64,000 bases of DNA from Heterotrichella gracilis (taxonomy: Eukaryota > Sar > Xanthophyceae > Tribonematales > Xanthonemataceae). This document shows positions 12,701 through 24,600 of this stretch, one piece after another; positions within the stretch are counted from its first letter, which is position 1; each line of letters opens with the position of its first letter. The translations under genes were made by a program, and so were the position numbers. Below the pieces are notes generated by a model. It ran no database searches. It was not told the origin of the DNA and was given only the letters and a program-made list of their open reading frames with translations. Where the stretch lies: positions 62,001 to 126,000 of the forward strand of contig JAULBX010028603.1 in assembly GCA_032358255.1 (NCBI GenBank), read 5' to 3'.

Positions 12701-12981
12701 TCTCACGTGCCGTGCTGATAAAATGCCTGGCGTCTCCGCTCCACCCTACCCCACCAACCCCACCCAGCTCATCCCCCTGCTCCATCTGCAGTGCCGTGTA
12801 CACGCTGCTGCGGCCCGAGGAGGTGCGCCACTTCCGTGCAATGCGGCGCAAGGCAGAGGGTGGGGCCAGTGGGGGGGTGCAGCGCCACAAGGTGGACCGC
12901 GAGGCGCTGGAGGGGCTGCGGGGGGTGGTGGGGGCGGCGCTGGAGCACATGGCGCACAGCCTGGCACAGGGTGGGCTGTGA
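9711..12981 (+). CDS. DDX51: DEAD-box RNA helicase, DDX51/Dbp6 family
   Basis: Six exons (9711-10272, 10598-10748, 11000-11288, 11645-12018, 12315-12572, 12792-12981) join in phase to 607 residues. The first ATG precedes a Lys/Glu-rich tract (KDKKEKKEKKEKK) and a Pro/Ala-rich linker. Helicase motifs follow in order: GFSELFPVQ (Q region), AAPTGSGKT (I), LPTRDLA (Ia), TPGR (Ib), VDETDR (II), SATLTRDPAK (III), VASDAITRGMDIEG (V) and HRAGRTARAG (VI). The Walker B box reads DETD where most relatives have DEAD. The SATLT..P.K stretch, VVNYD.P.Y..TYVHR and the short C-terminal tail favour DDX51/Dbp6, which acts in early 60S ribosome assembly in the nucleolus. That role is inferred from the family. 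Confidence 0.92.
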
Positions 12982-13411
12982 GAAACAGGGAATAGCTGCA
13001 GGTTCTTAAGACAGGGGGCATGGGATATGAGGGATGGCTGCACAAGCTCTTGAAACCTGCGTTTTCAAGCTTGACGCACACTGGTTAGCGACCTTTAGAC
13101 TGGTATGATTTATAGCAGAATGGGTGATGACTGGGAATGAAGTATTGCTAGCTGCTTGCCACTTGGGAGATGAAGTAGGCACCACCCCTTCGTGCCCCAC
13201 CAGAGCCATGGTGGACTTGCAGGGTTTAGGGTTTAGGGTTCAAGCGCGGTATTACTAACACCCACCTCGCCTTCACCTCCTTGATCGTAGACGCACCTGA
13301 CCCGTTCCCAAAATGGGAATGCAGCAACTGACTTTGTACTGGCAAGAGAATAACACTGGCAACAGAATAACACTACGAATGGCATTCCTCAGATGCATCT
13401 GACTTCCCCTG
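12982..13411. other. Intergenic, 3' of DDX51
   Basis: It holds the 3' UTR of the helicase gene and, at 13221-13240, a short run of TTTAGGG units. No further gene is seen. Confidence 0.5.
13221..13240. repeat. Interstitial TTTAGGG (plant/algal telomere-type) run
   Basis: Nearly three consecutive units, AGGG TTTAGGG TTTAGGG TT, lie in the 3' flank of the helicase gene. A degenerate stretch of similar units occurs at about 5515-5560. The unit type agrees with a green-lineage organism. Two or three units could arise by chance or by end-joining with telomere sequence. Confidence 0.75.
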
Positions 13412-13870
13412 TTAAGCTATTGTGCAACACCCCCCAATTTTTAGGCCAGAGTCGGACTTCACAAACGCTTCAAAACGCGGACGAACTTTTGCCCACAACA
13501 AACCGTTCAAAGTGTCCAGTACGTTGGCACATTTAAGTGGTGCGGTAGCTGTTGCCGGCGAACTGACATCAGGTTTTCTCAACCCACATGCGGGCTTCCT
13601 GTACTGTAACGCTGTAACGCCTACCGGGTCACTGGAATCAGGTGGGGATGTTGCACTGGCTACCGTGTTTGCTAGTATTACGAGCTCCATGTGGTTAAAG
13701 CACAACGAGAACCTCGCATCGATATCCACAGAAAGACCCTGTAACATGCCATATGCATGCATGTGACCAGTTGTGAAACTGCCCGGCAGCAGCCTGGGGG
13801 AAACCGTCTTAACAGTATCCAACGGAATATGTTTTCCATTTAACCCTTGTTGTATCCATTCTTGCCTCAT
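13412..13870 (-). CDS. Hypothetical protein with C-terminal CaaX-like box
   Basis: A single open frame of 152 codons from the ATG at 13870 (start MRQEWIQQG) to the stop at 13412. I do not recognise the protein. It ends in GGCCTIA; the last four residues CTIA fit a CaaX prenylation box, with a second Cys before it. There is no obvious signal peptide, membrane helix or repeat. Against it: the opposite strand is also open for 114 codons over the same stretch, GC content is lower than in neighbouring genes, and no intron is present although neighbours are intron-rich. It may be a chance frame. Confidence 0.25.
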   Translation of the reverse strand: MRQEWIQQGLNGKHIPLDTVKTVSPRLLPGSFTTGHMHAYGMLQGLSVDIDARFSLCFNHMELVILANTVASATSPPDSSDPVGVTALQYRKPACGLRKPDVSSPATATAPLKCANVLDTLNGLLWAKVRPRFEAFVKSDSGLKIGGCCTIA

Positions 13871-14222
13871 GGACCTTTTCCTTTTGTCGTTGCAAACTCC
13901 TGTCGCTTTCCATGCTGCAAGGTCGACCAAGTCCTAGCCTGTTTGCCCCACTACGCCACACTGCCCGTGTGCAACGGGGGATAGCCAGCCAAGGTTTTTG
14001 AATTTCGTCACAAACCTTGTAAACAGCCTTGCTTACAGACTAGCATCGGCCAAATCCTGGCCAGTGACCCACCCTGGTTTTGGACAGTGGCAACCTGCAA
14101 ACAACAGCCAGCACAGCCAGGTCTTCGTGAATGAGGGCGCCTACCACCCTCCGCGGTGCACCGCTGCAGCTGAGTGACCTGGGGTTGCGGTAACAGGACT
14201 GCAAGTCCCACAAGGTGCTGGG
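13871..14222. other. Intergenic, upstream of PEX2
   Basis: About 350 bases before the PEX2 start, presumably its promoter and 5' UTR. No motif or reading frame that I can support. Confidence 0.4.
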
Positions 14223-17200
14223 ATGCAGCCCCCACCACCATGTCCCCACCACCCGCCAGCCATGACCACCACAGCCACAGCCACAGCCGCAGCCAGCGAG
14301 CGCTTCAAGCGCAGCTACACGTCTGCATTAACAGCTTCTGACGCGATCAATGGCACGGCACAAGATATGCCACTAGGTGCCCTTGCCGGTGTCCCCTTTG
14401 GCCCCAGCGCTCCCAGTGCCAGCCCCAGGGATGGCACCTCCAGCAGTACTGCCACACCCAGCGGCCTGCCAGCAGCAGACAGCTGGCAGACCACGTGGCA
14501 GGCAACACAGAGCCGGTTGCAGGAGCTGCAGGAGCAGAGGTGAGACAGGGGTGGGAGGCTACGCGGTGGGGCAGTCGCGAGGATGTAGCAGGGACGCCGT
14601 GTGCTGGTGTTCTATGGTCTGCACACTATGCATCCAAGCGTGGGAGCAAATTGGGTGATTTTTTTTTCTTTAGTGTGCTGTATGCACCATGTACTCGCAA
14701 CACGACGCGCAGCCATTGGTCACTGCCCCTCTCTCCGTGTATTCTAGGCGCCAGCGCCCGCCCCCGCACGTGCCCATCATGCGCTGCAGCCAGCTTGATG
14801 CCGCGCGCCTGGACGAGGAGCTGGGGGCAATGCTGAGGGAGCAGTTTGGGAGGGTGCTGGCGCCACTCAATGTGGTGCGTGCTGGAGGACGGGTGGGTGG
14901 TGGACAGGGGGCAGCTGCTGCTGCCTGTCGGGTGCCAACTGCCAAGTGGCCGGGATCGTTGTGGGGCTGCTGGTGGGAGGAGAGGGCATGTGTGCGGCAT
15001 GCTTGAAGCAATGGGGGAATCGATGTTGATGAGATCCATGCTGTACAGCTGCATGCTGTTACGTCATTGCCATTGTGCCCATATGCTGTCAAAGTCAGCC
15101 CATGCTGCAGCCGCAACAACCTGCATGGTCACGTCAAGGCCCATGCGTGGATTATTGTCAAATTGCCCCCGGCCATTGTCATGCAATCCACGTAACCCCT
15201 GAAATTGAATTCGGTGCATCGTGTTGCAGCGCCTCACCTCTTCCCTCCAACCGGAGCTGACTGCGTTGCTGGACTGCCTGGTGAGGTTCTCCAGGGGTGG
15301 TGGGGGGTGGGGGGGTTCACTACTGCTCTCAAATACTTGCAATCCCCCATAGTGTGTCTACACGTGTGCATGCCGCCCTAAAGACGCAATGCCATGCACA
15401 CCTTGTCATGGGCTCTATGCCCTGTGACTGTACTTGGGCGGATGGTCATTCCGCAGTTCTCCTCTGTAAACACCATGGCATATCCCTGCTCCAGAATTAT
15501 GCTCCTGTGGCACACTGAGGAATCATGACCATGTCCCCTTGTGCCACACATCACCGCCTTCCCTGGTGCCATGCAGGTGTTTTACTTCACCATCTGGTGC
15601 GGCCAACCCACCCCCGGGCTGCAGCTCATGAACCTGCGGTACCGGGACGAGGGGCGGGCGGCGGCAGAGGGGCCACAGGTGAGGCCATGCATAGGGAACC
15701 GGATATCCACTGTTCTTTGTATTTGCTAATGATGCACCGCTACTGTAGGGTAGTGGGGTGGACATACAATGGGTCGCTTGAACTGTCTTGCTGCATGACA
15801 TTTCCCTGAATTGTGAGGTGCACATGCCTATGCTGCATGGGGTATATGGCAACCCTGCATGGGCAGCACTGTGCAGAAAGCGTTTGCCCATTCCAGGTTG
15901 TGCTGATGGTGTGGTGGGGTGACTCCCTGCAGGCCGGTGGCCGCACGGGTGTGGAAGGGGCAGGCCTGACCCTGCCGCAGCGCCTGGCGTATGGTGTGGG
16001 CACGTGGGGGCTGCGCTATGGACTGACGCGGCTGCAGGGGCTGGCGGCGCGCAGGCGGTGGGGGGAGAATGGGGGGACGGTTGGATGGGAGGCGCGCACA
16101 TGGCGGGCGCTGGCTGCAGCTGAGACAGGTTTCCAGCTGGCGGGTCTGGCCAACTTTGTGGTGTTCCTGCGGCAGGGGGTGTACAGGTGAGGGAGCAAGG
16201 GGTGTGGGGGCGGGTAGTCTGGTATCCGAGGGGCTATTGAGCTGGTGGCTGCCAATGAGTTTTGGTTGTGCCATATCCACACTGAGCATCTGCAATTCTT
16301 GAAGTAGGAGCACGTTCTGACAGAGGATGTGAGCACACAATACAATGGGCAAGGGTTGCAGAGTTGCTGATATCTCCTTTTGTATAACGTGCACACGCTG
16401 TGCCCTCCTGACCCCCAACCCTTCCCCCTTCCCAGGACCCTCCTTGAGCGCCTGCTGCGCGCCCGCCTGGTGTACGTGCGCCCCTCCCTTGCGCGCGCAG
16501 TGAGCTTTGAGTACCTCAACCGCCAGCTGGTGTGGCACGAGGTGTCCCAGGTGGTGCTGGCGCTGCTGCCGCTGGTGGATGTGGAGGGGGTGGCGGCGCT
16601 GGTGCGCAGGATGATGCCGGCAAGGGGGGTGGCAGGTGGGTGGGTGGGTGGGTGCGGGGGTTGGGTGCCATGGTGTTCAGTACCCTGAGGTGGGCACCAG
16701 CGTACGAGGACCATCCAGAGCCATTGTGTGTGAAGCGCCATGTGCATGTTGTGCGCCGCCTGATGCCATTCTGTGTGAAGTGTGCATCATATGGCGCAGC
16801 CCTCTCATAGACAACACAGAGTCGCGCGGACACTCTGTGCGCTGTGCATGCTCTGGACCTCCACCGCCCCCACCATGCAGCTTCAGGTGCCACATGCTGC
16901 ATCACTGCGCCACTCCACCCATCCTCACCCCCTTTTTTACCCCCGCAGGTATGGCTCGCCTCCCTGGCTCCGACCTGCCACTGGACCAGCAGCCCTGCCC
17001 TGCGTGCGGCGCCGCCGACATCACCACCCCTTTCACAGCCCTACCCTGCTCCCACCGCTTCTGCTACTACTGCCTGCGCGCACGCACACTGGCGGATGCG
17101 GCCTACGCCTGCCCCAAGTGCGGGGTCAGGGTGGAGGCGATGAAAGCGGGGACAACTGGCGGAGGGGGGCCGGCAGCGGTCGGCAGCGATGCAGCTGCCG

Positions 17201-17241
17201 TGATGCCAGCGGGCGGAGGGCGCCGGCTCGTAGACGAATGA
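14223..17241 (+). CDS. PEX2: PEX2, peroxisomal RING E3 ubiquitin ligase
   Basis: Seven exons (14223-14539, 14748-14874, 15230-15280, 15577-15678, 15897-16186, 16436-16635, 16949-17241) join in phase to 459 residues. It follows plant PEX2 closely: QLDAARLDEELGAMLREQ, FTIWCGQPTPGLQLMNLRYRDE, VEGAGLTLPQRL, ARRRWG, RARLVYVRP, VSFEYLNRQLVWHE, then a C-terminal RING finger with CPACG, LPCSHRFCYYCLR and CPKCG. The RING acts with PEX10 and PEX12 in the peroxisome membrane to ubiquitinate the import receptor PEX5. The first ~110 residues, rich in Ala, Pro and Ser, are absent from plant homologues. A second ATG at 14262 could be the true start. A TGTAA poly(A) signal follows at 17344. Confidence 0.95.
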
Positions 17242-17343
17242 GGGGGGAAGGGGGGATACGTGACCCCTTCAAGGGTTTAAAACTTAGTTGGGAGAGCTTG
17301 CATCGCCAAGGTCTGCAAGTGGCTTGGCGGGGGAGATAATCAT

Positions 17344-17348
17344 TGTAA
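17344..17348 (+). terminator. Poly(A) signal TGTAA for PEX2
   Basis: TGTAA, the usual chlorophyte poly(A) signal, lies 103 bases after the PEX2 stop codon. Confidence 0.5.
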
Positions 17349-17956
17349 AATTTGGGCACTTGTCTTGAGGCGCAGCAAGCCGTTGAAAACCAACTTGAAA
17401 CCACACGAGAAAGAACACAATCATGTCAGAATGAACACGATTTCATGTCAAGTTTTTCTGTTGGCGCTGTTATCATGCGGCATGGCTCTTTGCCTTTCAA
17501 GCCAACTTGTTTTACACACATGTTACAAGACTTTGCTTAGCGCTTTCAATTTTGACTGTCATCTAATACTGTTAGATTCACCCTCAGGAAGTTATGTTAC
17601 AGAATGAGTTTCAACCACTGCGCTCTATATTGGCCTGGGGACGTTCAAGTGCGTAATGCACTGCCAGGCCGACTCAAGAGGCGGCGGGCACAATAAATTT
17701 GGCCACCGATCATCGTGTGGTATAACGGCCTGCATCATGCTGAAGTCTCAACTCCTAGAGGCTGTGTCCGACTGAGTTTATTTGTGTGCAATGTTAGATA
17801 ACATACCATGATGGCTGCACCTTGTGATGGTTGCACCGGATTGCAATAAATGCAATTGGATTGCAAGTATTGAAACTCTAGAGGCAGCTGCAGATGGTGC
17901 CACCATCATGGTGATGATGTCGAGTACGTATATACTGACGATATTGTGATGCATTG

Positions 17957-18005
17957 CAACATTTAAACCAATTGCCAACAGTTGCCAACATTTAAACCAA
18001 TTGCC
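17957..18005. repeat. Direct repeat, two 20-base units
   Basis: CAACATTTAAACCAATTGCC occurs at 17957-17976 and again at 17986-18005, a 29-base period. No function is apparent. Confidence 0.8.
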
Positions 18006-18281
18006 GTGGTATTGCGGCCAAATACATTGAATGTATGCCATGGCTCTTTGATCATGAATTGAAAATGAGCAGCTGTAAAACATGCGCAATTGCATGCAAT
18101 ATTGACAATTGATTCTGAATCAATTGCGGTCGTTTACCAGCTGCGCCAGGCCAAGCCTTGGAAATTTTGGAAATTCTACAGCAAGTGGCCATGGATATCA
18201 TTGATTTACAAGGGGTATATAGAAAGAGAGGGCGCAGCCTTGTGGATATCATGAATTTATTTATGACAGTGTGTCAGACTG

Positions 18282-18311
18282 AGTGAATGGATCATTCATG
18301 ATCCATTCACT
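18282..18311. repeat. Perfect inverted repeat, 14-base arms and 2-base loop
   Basis: AGTGAATGGATCAT and its exact complement ATGATCCATTCACT are separated by TC. It lies about 390 bases from the UBR4 stop, in the convergent intergenic region. It could form a hairpin in DNA or RNA, or bind a dimeric protein; nothing else points to a role. Confidence 0.8.
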
Positions 18312-18698
18312 AAAGCAAATTTGGTTCACTAAAGAAACTCCGTGGTTAATGTTCTTAGCAAGCATGCCGCACGAGACATTGGAAACATGTTGTGGCTACC
18401 TATGGCTATGGGCCTGGTGACCACGTGAAATGACACTGACAGTGTCCTGGTATGAATCATCAGATCAGATACCGTATGCATCCCTCCAGGAGCCCCCTTC
18501 ACTGAAACCCATTCAAAGCCGTTGTTGAGAGCCCTTAATGAGAGGCGTTATTTGCACAAAATGCTCGCTGTCTACTAGTTTAGTGCAAAGTACTACCCAA
18601 TTCTACTACTGTGCAAAACAGCCATCTTATCATCTACCCATGTACATACTACATGGCATTGCATGCATGCGCAGAGCCTACCCAGCTGTCCCCCAGCC

Positions 18699-21600
18699 CT
18701 ACAGCACCCCCCTGACAAATCCCTCCACATCCCCCCCCTCCTCCATTGCCTCCGCCAGCATCCCCACCACATCCATTGCCTCCGCCACATCCCCAGCATC
18801 ATCCACCTCGTCCACCTCCTCAGGCAGGCCACCAGCAGCCGCCAGCACTGCATCCAGGTCAGACAGGCGGGAGCGCATAGCGGCACGCCACGTGGCATCG
18901 CCTGAGGGCAGGACAGGTGAGGGTTGGTTCAGTAGAGGGGGCAGGAAGAGGGTGTGCACCGGATACCATATAGTCCATACCACAAGTAATAGGCATGCAG
19001 TAGGCGCGCTGATGCCTGGGCGTATGAAGCAGCAGCAGAGCAAGGCGTAACCAGGCAGAAAGAACCCCGTTGCACTGGCAGGGCGTGGGAACAACATGGT
19101 GTAGGACACAGTCTTAAAGTTTACTTCCCTCACCTTCCTGCTTGCCCTTCACCATCCGGTGCAGGCGGTCCACCCAGCTGAACAGGCGCAGGGCGGGCAG
19201 GGCCAGCGCAAGCATCGCCTCCCCCCCTGCACCCGCCGCCTCCTGCTTCGTCTCTGGTGCCGTGAGGGCCGCATGGCGCAGGGTGCACAGCAGCGCGGCG
19301 CGACGGCTGGCGGCCCATAGGCTGGGTGGGAGTAGCCACAGCGACATTGCCAGCAGGAACGGAGCCTGCATAAAACAGCAACCTTCACAAAAGCGCCCTT
19401 GCTTTGCATGACAAGTGCAGTACAGCCATGGTTGACAAAATCCGCATGCACGATCACGGTTTCCAAATCCGCATGCACGGTTGCAAAGGGGCATGGGAAA
19501 TGCCTCTGCACTGTCACTTTATCCCCTTTCTCCCCACCTGCATGGCGATGTCATCCGCCCCTGTCGCGCCTACCCGCCACCCGCACAGCGCCTCCACCCT
19601 GGCAGCCACCTGCGCCAGGTCAGCGTCACTGCAACCATCCGCCAACTGGCAGCCCAGCTGCAGCAGGCAGGGGAGTAGCAGCGCATTGGACACCGGCCCG
19701 CCCCCATGCGCATCTGTAGAGAAGCTGGTGTGGTGCGCGTGGCGGTGCAGCGCGTATGCCACGTCAGCGGCCACTAGGGCCAGGCTGGCAGGGGCGCTGT
19801 CGTTGGTGGCTGCAGAACCTGCACAGGGGGGTCACGGCTTAGGACGACAGATGGCGCATGCTGAACCCAGGCACGTACAACCCACTTCCGCATGCCCAGC
19901 ACCACAATTCAGACACAGAACAGTCGGACATGCGCCACATGCGCTGACATAGCCACAATACCCACACTAATGTCGTTGAGCGGGCATTAGTCTATTGCAT
20001 TATTGCACCCCCCTGCCCCACCTGTCCGGCTGCGCGCCACCCCCCCCGCTGTTGCCTGTCGCACGTGCTCCCAATAGCCCGCTGCCGCCTCCGCCTGTCG
20101 CCCCGCCCCCACCCCCTCTCCCCCCACCACCGGCAGCAGCGCGTTGGTCAGCATCTCGCCGTTGCGCAGGGCAGCCCCGTCCCACTCGCGCTTGGGCACA
20201 CGCAGGGAGGCATCTGAGGCACACAGGGTGCATGGGGTGAAATTAAGGGGGGGCACACAGGACATGCGATGGCATGATGGCGAGATCATGATTGAGACAC
20301 ACCAGGTCAAACACTTAAGCAGCAGATTTCGTTTTTTGACAAACAATGCACGCTTGCAGACTACAGTGCAAGTGCAAGGGTCATCCAGCACATATGAACC
20401 AGAATATACTCCGCAGTGATGCCACTTAATTTGGCTAAATGTATGAACGTTGGCGCCAGCGCTGCCTCACCTGCCCTCTTTGCCGCCGCATGGCATGCCA
20501 CGTGCACCAGGTTGAAGTGGGTCACGGTGGAGTGCATGCGGGACAGAGGGGGGCCACCGCCCCAGCCCAGGTCCGCAGGCGGTGCAACCCCCTTTGGTGC
20601 CTCGCCTATCGCCACCCCCTTGACATAGCAGTATGCCCCCAGCACCTGGCCGGGGCTGTGCGAGTAGCCCTCCTTGCACACCATGCAGTGCCAGGTGTCC
20701 TCCTCCTGGGACTCAAGCTCCTGAAGGGCCTGGGCCAGGAGGGACTGGGCAGACTGCGGGGGGAAAGATTTGGGGATCAATAGGTGGTGTGGAGATAGCA
20801 GATTCTCTGGGATCATAGTAATGGAAGCCAGTCCCGAGGTGATTGGATTTTGACAAGATCCAATCACCGAATGTTTCAGCACCGAGTGGTAGCAATGCAT
20901 GATTTGGTCAACGCCACGACCAGCCATACTCTTTAAGCCTGCCACCACCTCATCCCCACTGTTCCACCCCTCACCTGGTTTAATCCCAGGGACTGCAGCA
21001 TCTGCTGCCGCTTCTTCTCCGCCATCTCACGCATCCTCCCCTTGGTGTCGGACCGCAGCTGCTCCACAGCCGCCCTCACCTCCCCCCCAGCACCCCCCAC
21101 CTCCTCCAGCACCCCCTCAGCCAGGGGCCCCACCTGCCCCCCACTGGCCGCCCCCTCCAGCTGGTGCAGCAGCTGGAGCAGGCCAGGGGTGGACCCTAGG
21201 GCAGCGGCGGTGGCCTGCACAAGGAGACACTGTGTTAGGCGATGGTGGCTGTGTCAGGTAATTTGGGTCATTGCATGGGCGTGCCCACAGTCTTCAAACC
21301 CGCACCAATCCCTGTGGGGCGGTACAGCAGGGACCAGGCAGATGGAGACGCTATTAACCACAGACACGGTGCTACATGTTATTCCTTGTGCTGTTGTCCC
21401 CCTACCTCGTGCCCCTTGGCCAGCGCTGCGAGCAGGGTGAGCGCCAGGGACACAGTGCCACGCCCGCAGGCAGCAGTCCACTCCTCGCCCCCACGCGCAA
21501 ACAGCTCCACCTCTCCTGGTACCGCTGCACCTTTCCCAGCTGCATCCCTGGGAGGAGGTTGTGAGGAGAAGGTAGCCATCAGGTAGGAGGCTGCCGCCTG

Positions 21601-24600
21601 GGGTATGCCCCTCCCCAGCAGGCTGGCCCTGAAGCGCTCCCCCTCCGCCCCCTCCATGGCCCCCACCAGGCGCGCAAAGCTGGCCACCTCCAGGGACAGC
21701 TCCTGCACGGGGGGGGGATCACCTTGGGCCAACCACAGGTGCAACGGCCATGTGACCCAACACATGTGCATGGCATCAGCGGCACGCAACTACAAGCATG
21801 GGCCGCAGGTACGCAAATGTGAGAGGCACATGCACTTTTTGTACAACCCCACTCCTGCCACACCTGTTGCTTTGCCGCTGGTGCTGCATCCAGCGCCACC
21901 CAGTCCAGCGCAGGCGCAAAGTGGTCAAGCAGCGCGGCCTACAAGAACGGGCACATGGTAATCATATTGGAGGCAGCGCCCTCGCAGCCCACGTCGACGC
22001 AACAGCCACTGCAATCCAGGGCACTGTGCTTCACGCTCGCTCACACAAAAACACGTAAACCCGTCCCAGTACCATTAAAAATTTACAAACCCCTTCCCTC
22101 TCACCTGTGCCAGCGGGTCTGCGTGTGCCAGGTGCGGCAGCAGCCTTGCCAGCACCGATGCGCACGATGACATGCCGCTTTCCACGAGGGCCTGCACATT
22201 GTGGGGTTGGTGATGGAACAGCCGGTGGGCAGGGTAGCCCAGAGACCGGGCAGAGGCGCAGAATCAATCCGCTGAGGAATGCACAGACAGCAAGCAGCAG
22301 ATCACAGACCAGGAATGTGCAGCACTGAGCCAGCCTGGAACGCAACATGGACTTACATACGCAAGCCTACATGCAAGCCCATAAGCAAAACGTGAAGGTA
22401 CCACTGTTTGCACTCACCAATTGCTTCCAATATAGCGCGCTCAATCCCACCACCCTGTACCCCCTCCCCACCCCCCTCCACCCACCTTGAGCCCATCCGC
22501 CAGCTGCCGCACATCCACATCCTGCTGCTGCTCCCCCTGCGCTCCCCCTGGCGCTGACGTGGCGGCCTCCACAGCCACCGCCTCAAGCACCTCCAGCTCC
22601 CCCTCCAGGGCACCGGGGTCAACATGGGAGGGGGAGCTGCCGGGCTGCGTGAGGCGGCTGAGTGTAGCCAGTACATGTGTGCGCAGCATGGGCAGGGCGC
22701 CCGCCTCAACTGCCGCCTTGCGACACACCTGGGGGGCACAGCAGCCACTCAGACATGTCCACCCCCCTTGTGCCACATCATGGCAGTCACATGGGTGTGC
22801 AATCCACTGATCACATGCACACTGTGCTGATCTTGTGCAAGCAAACACTTCCTTGGTGCCTATTCATGTACTCCATGTCATGTCTGGTCACTTTCCTTTT
22901 TCTATCAATGTGCAGGCAAGATTAAGAGGCAACTCGAACCCACCAATCCTGTCCTTCCCCGCACCTTGACCTGCACTGCGGCCCGAAGCAGCCGCAGTGC
23001 ATCCTCAGCTTGCACCCCACTCGACTGCCCTGTGACAGCCCGCAGCACCAGAGGCAGCGCCCCCCCTTGGGCCAGCTCCGCCGCCACTCCGTACTGCTGC
23101 TCAGGGTCAATGGGGGCGCTGGGCGGTGCCGCGAGGCTCTCAATCATTGGCTCAGTGGCCTCGCCGTCCAGACCCTGCGCAAGGCGGTGGGGGCAGTGGT
23201 TGCCCACCGGCACATGCCAGGATCATCACACAGGAACGTCCATATGGGCTTTTTAAAATTGCTTGCATGCCAATTTAGCCCATTGGTGATGTAACATCTG
23301 TCCATACTGCTGTGCCAAGCCTGCAGATTCAAGTGCACCCCCAACAGCAATCTAGGTGTCACGAACGTACGTCTGAATTACTGCGACGGTAATGCGCGGC
23401 ACAACCGTCACGCATGCTTTCACCTTGCCACACACTTGATTACACAGCGTGTGCAGCAACCTGCTCCCACCACCCCCACCCGCGCCCTACCTGCAGCCTG
23501 AACGTGACCACCATGGGCGTGTCCCCTTGCCCCGCAGCGCTAGGCCGCCACACCGCCTGGTACACCAGCGCCAGCGGCAGTGCCAGGCTGACGATGCTTC
23601 CGCCCACCAGCAGCTCCATGCCAAAGTCGTCGTCAAGCAGGCCTGCAAGCAGGAGGAGATGGTTAGGACACGGGGTGCGGAAGGGGAGCAGGGGTTGCGC
23701 GCCAGGGGGAGGGTGGGGACTAGCAATCAGCTGTTTGCCACGAAACATGGTTCGGCCCATGAACCCACCTGACACAAGTGCAACTGGTCTATTAATGTGC
23801 ACACTTGGAAAAAACGCATTTGTCAGGACTCAAATGATTGTTGCCACAACTGCTCAGTTCCTGCGCCCCACCTGCCAGGTCCAGGTGCCTGCATATGAAG
23901 TTCTTGGCGTCTCTCATCAGGGGACCAACCTCGGCGATAGGGTAGGGGTTCCCCCCCAGGCTGCCGCGAATGAACTCCTCCTGGGTGGGCGACTTCTCAA
24001 GGGACACATAATAGGAGGGCTCGGGTGGCGAGGGGCACACGCACCACACAATCTGCACAAAAACACGCAGAGGTTCACCAAGCAGGGGGCTCACAAGCCT
24101 GCTCATCCCACAGCTGTTCAATAGCCACTGTGTGCCGTATCCGGATGGATACACAGTGCAAATGAATTGGAATGGTACCTGAATATAGATAGTACGGTGA
24201 TGAACCATGCCCCCCCTCCTCACCTGGTGCAGGATGTGTGCAGCCAGCTGCTGCCCCGCGCCCCTGGCCCCCTTGGGCCCATTCTCCTCCCCGGCCGCCG
24301 CGCCCACCAGCGCCGCCGCCGCCGCCCGCGCAAATGCCCTGCGCTGTGCCTCCCCACCTTCCAAGAAGTGTGTGCGCATGAGGGACTCAAGGGAGGTGCC
24401 GGCATCACCTGCACAGGGAATGGAAAGGGGTAAGGTGCGGCTTGTCATGAGCACATTCAGGCCTCTTTTTGAGCCAAAGATTGGCAGCACACAGCTGAAA
24501 GACCAACTGATGGGCGGCCGGCATGGCCATGACACAGCTGGGCCCCTCCTCACCTGTCAGCTTGCTGTGCCCAACCACCAGGCTATGCATCCCCGCAAGG

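Larger units (their letters stand above)
17242..18698. other. Convergent intergenic region between PEX2 and UBR4
   Basis: The 3' ends of PEX2 (plus) and UBR4 (minus) face each other here. The stretch is AT-rich, without a supported gene. It contains a 29-base-period direct repeat at 17957-18005 and a perfect inverted repeat at 18282-18311. Confidence 0.5.
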
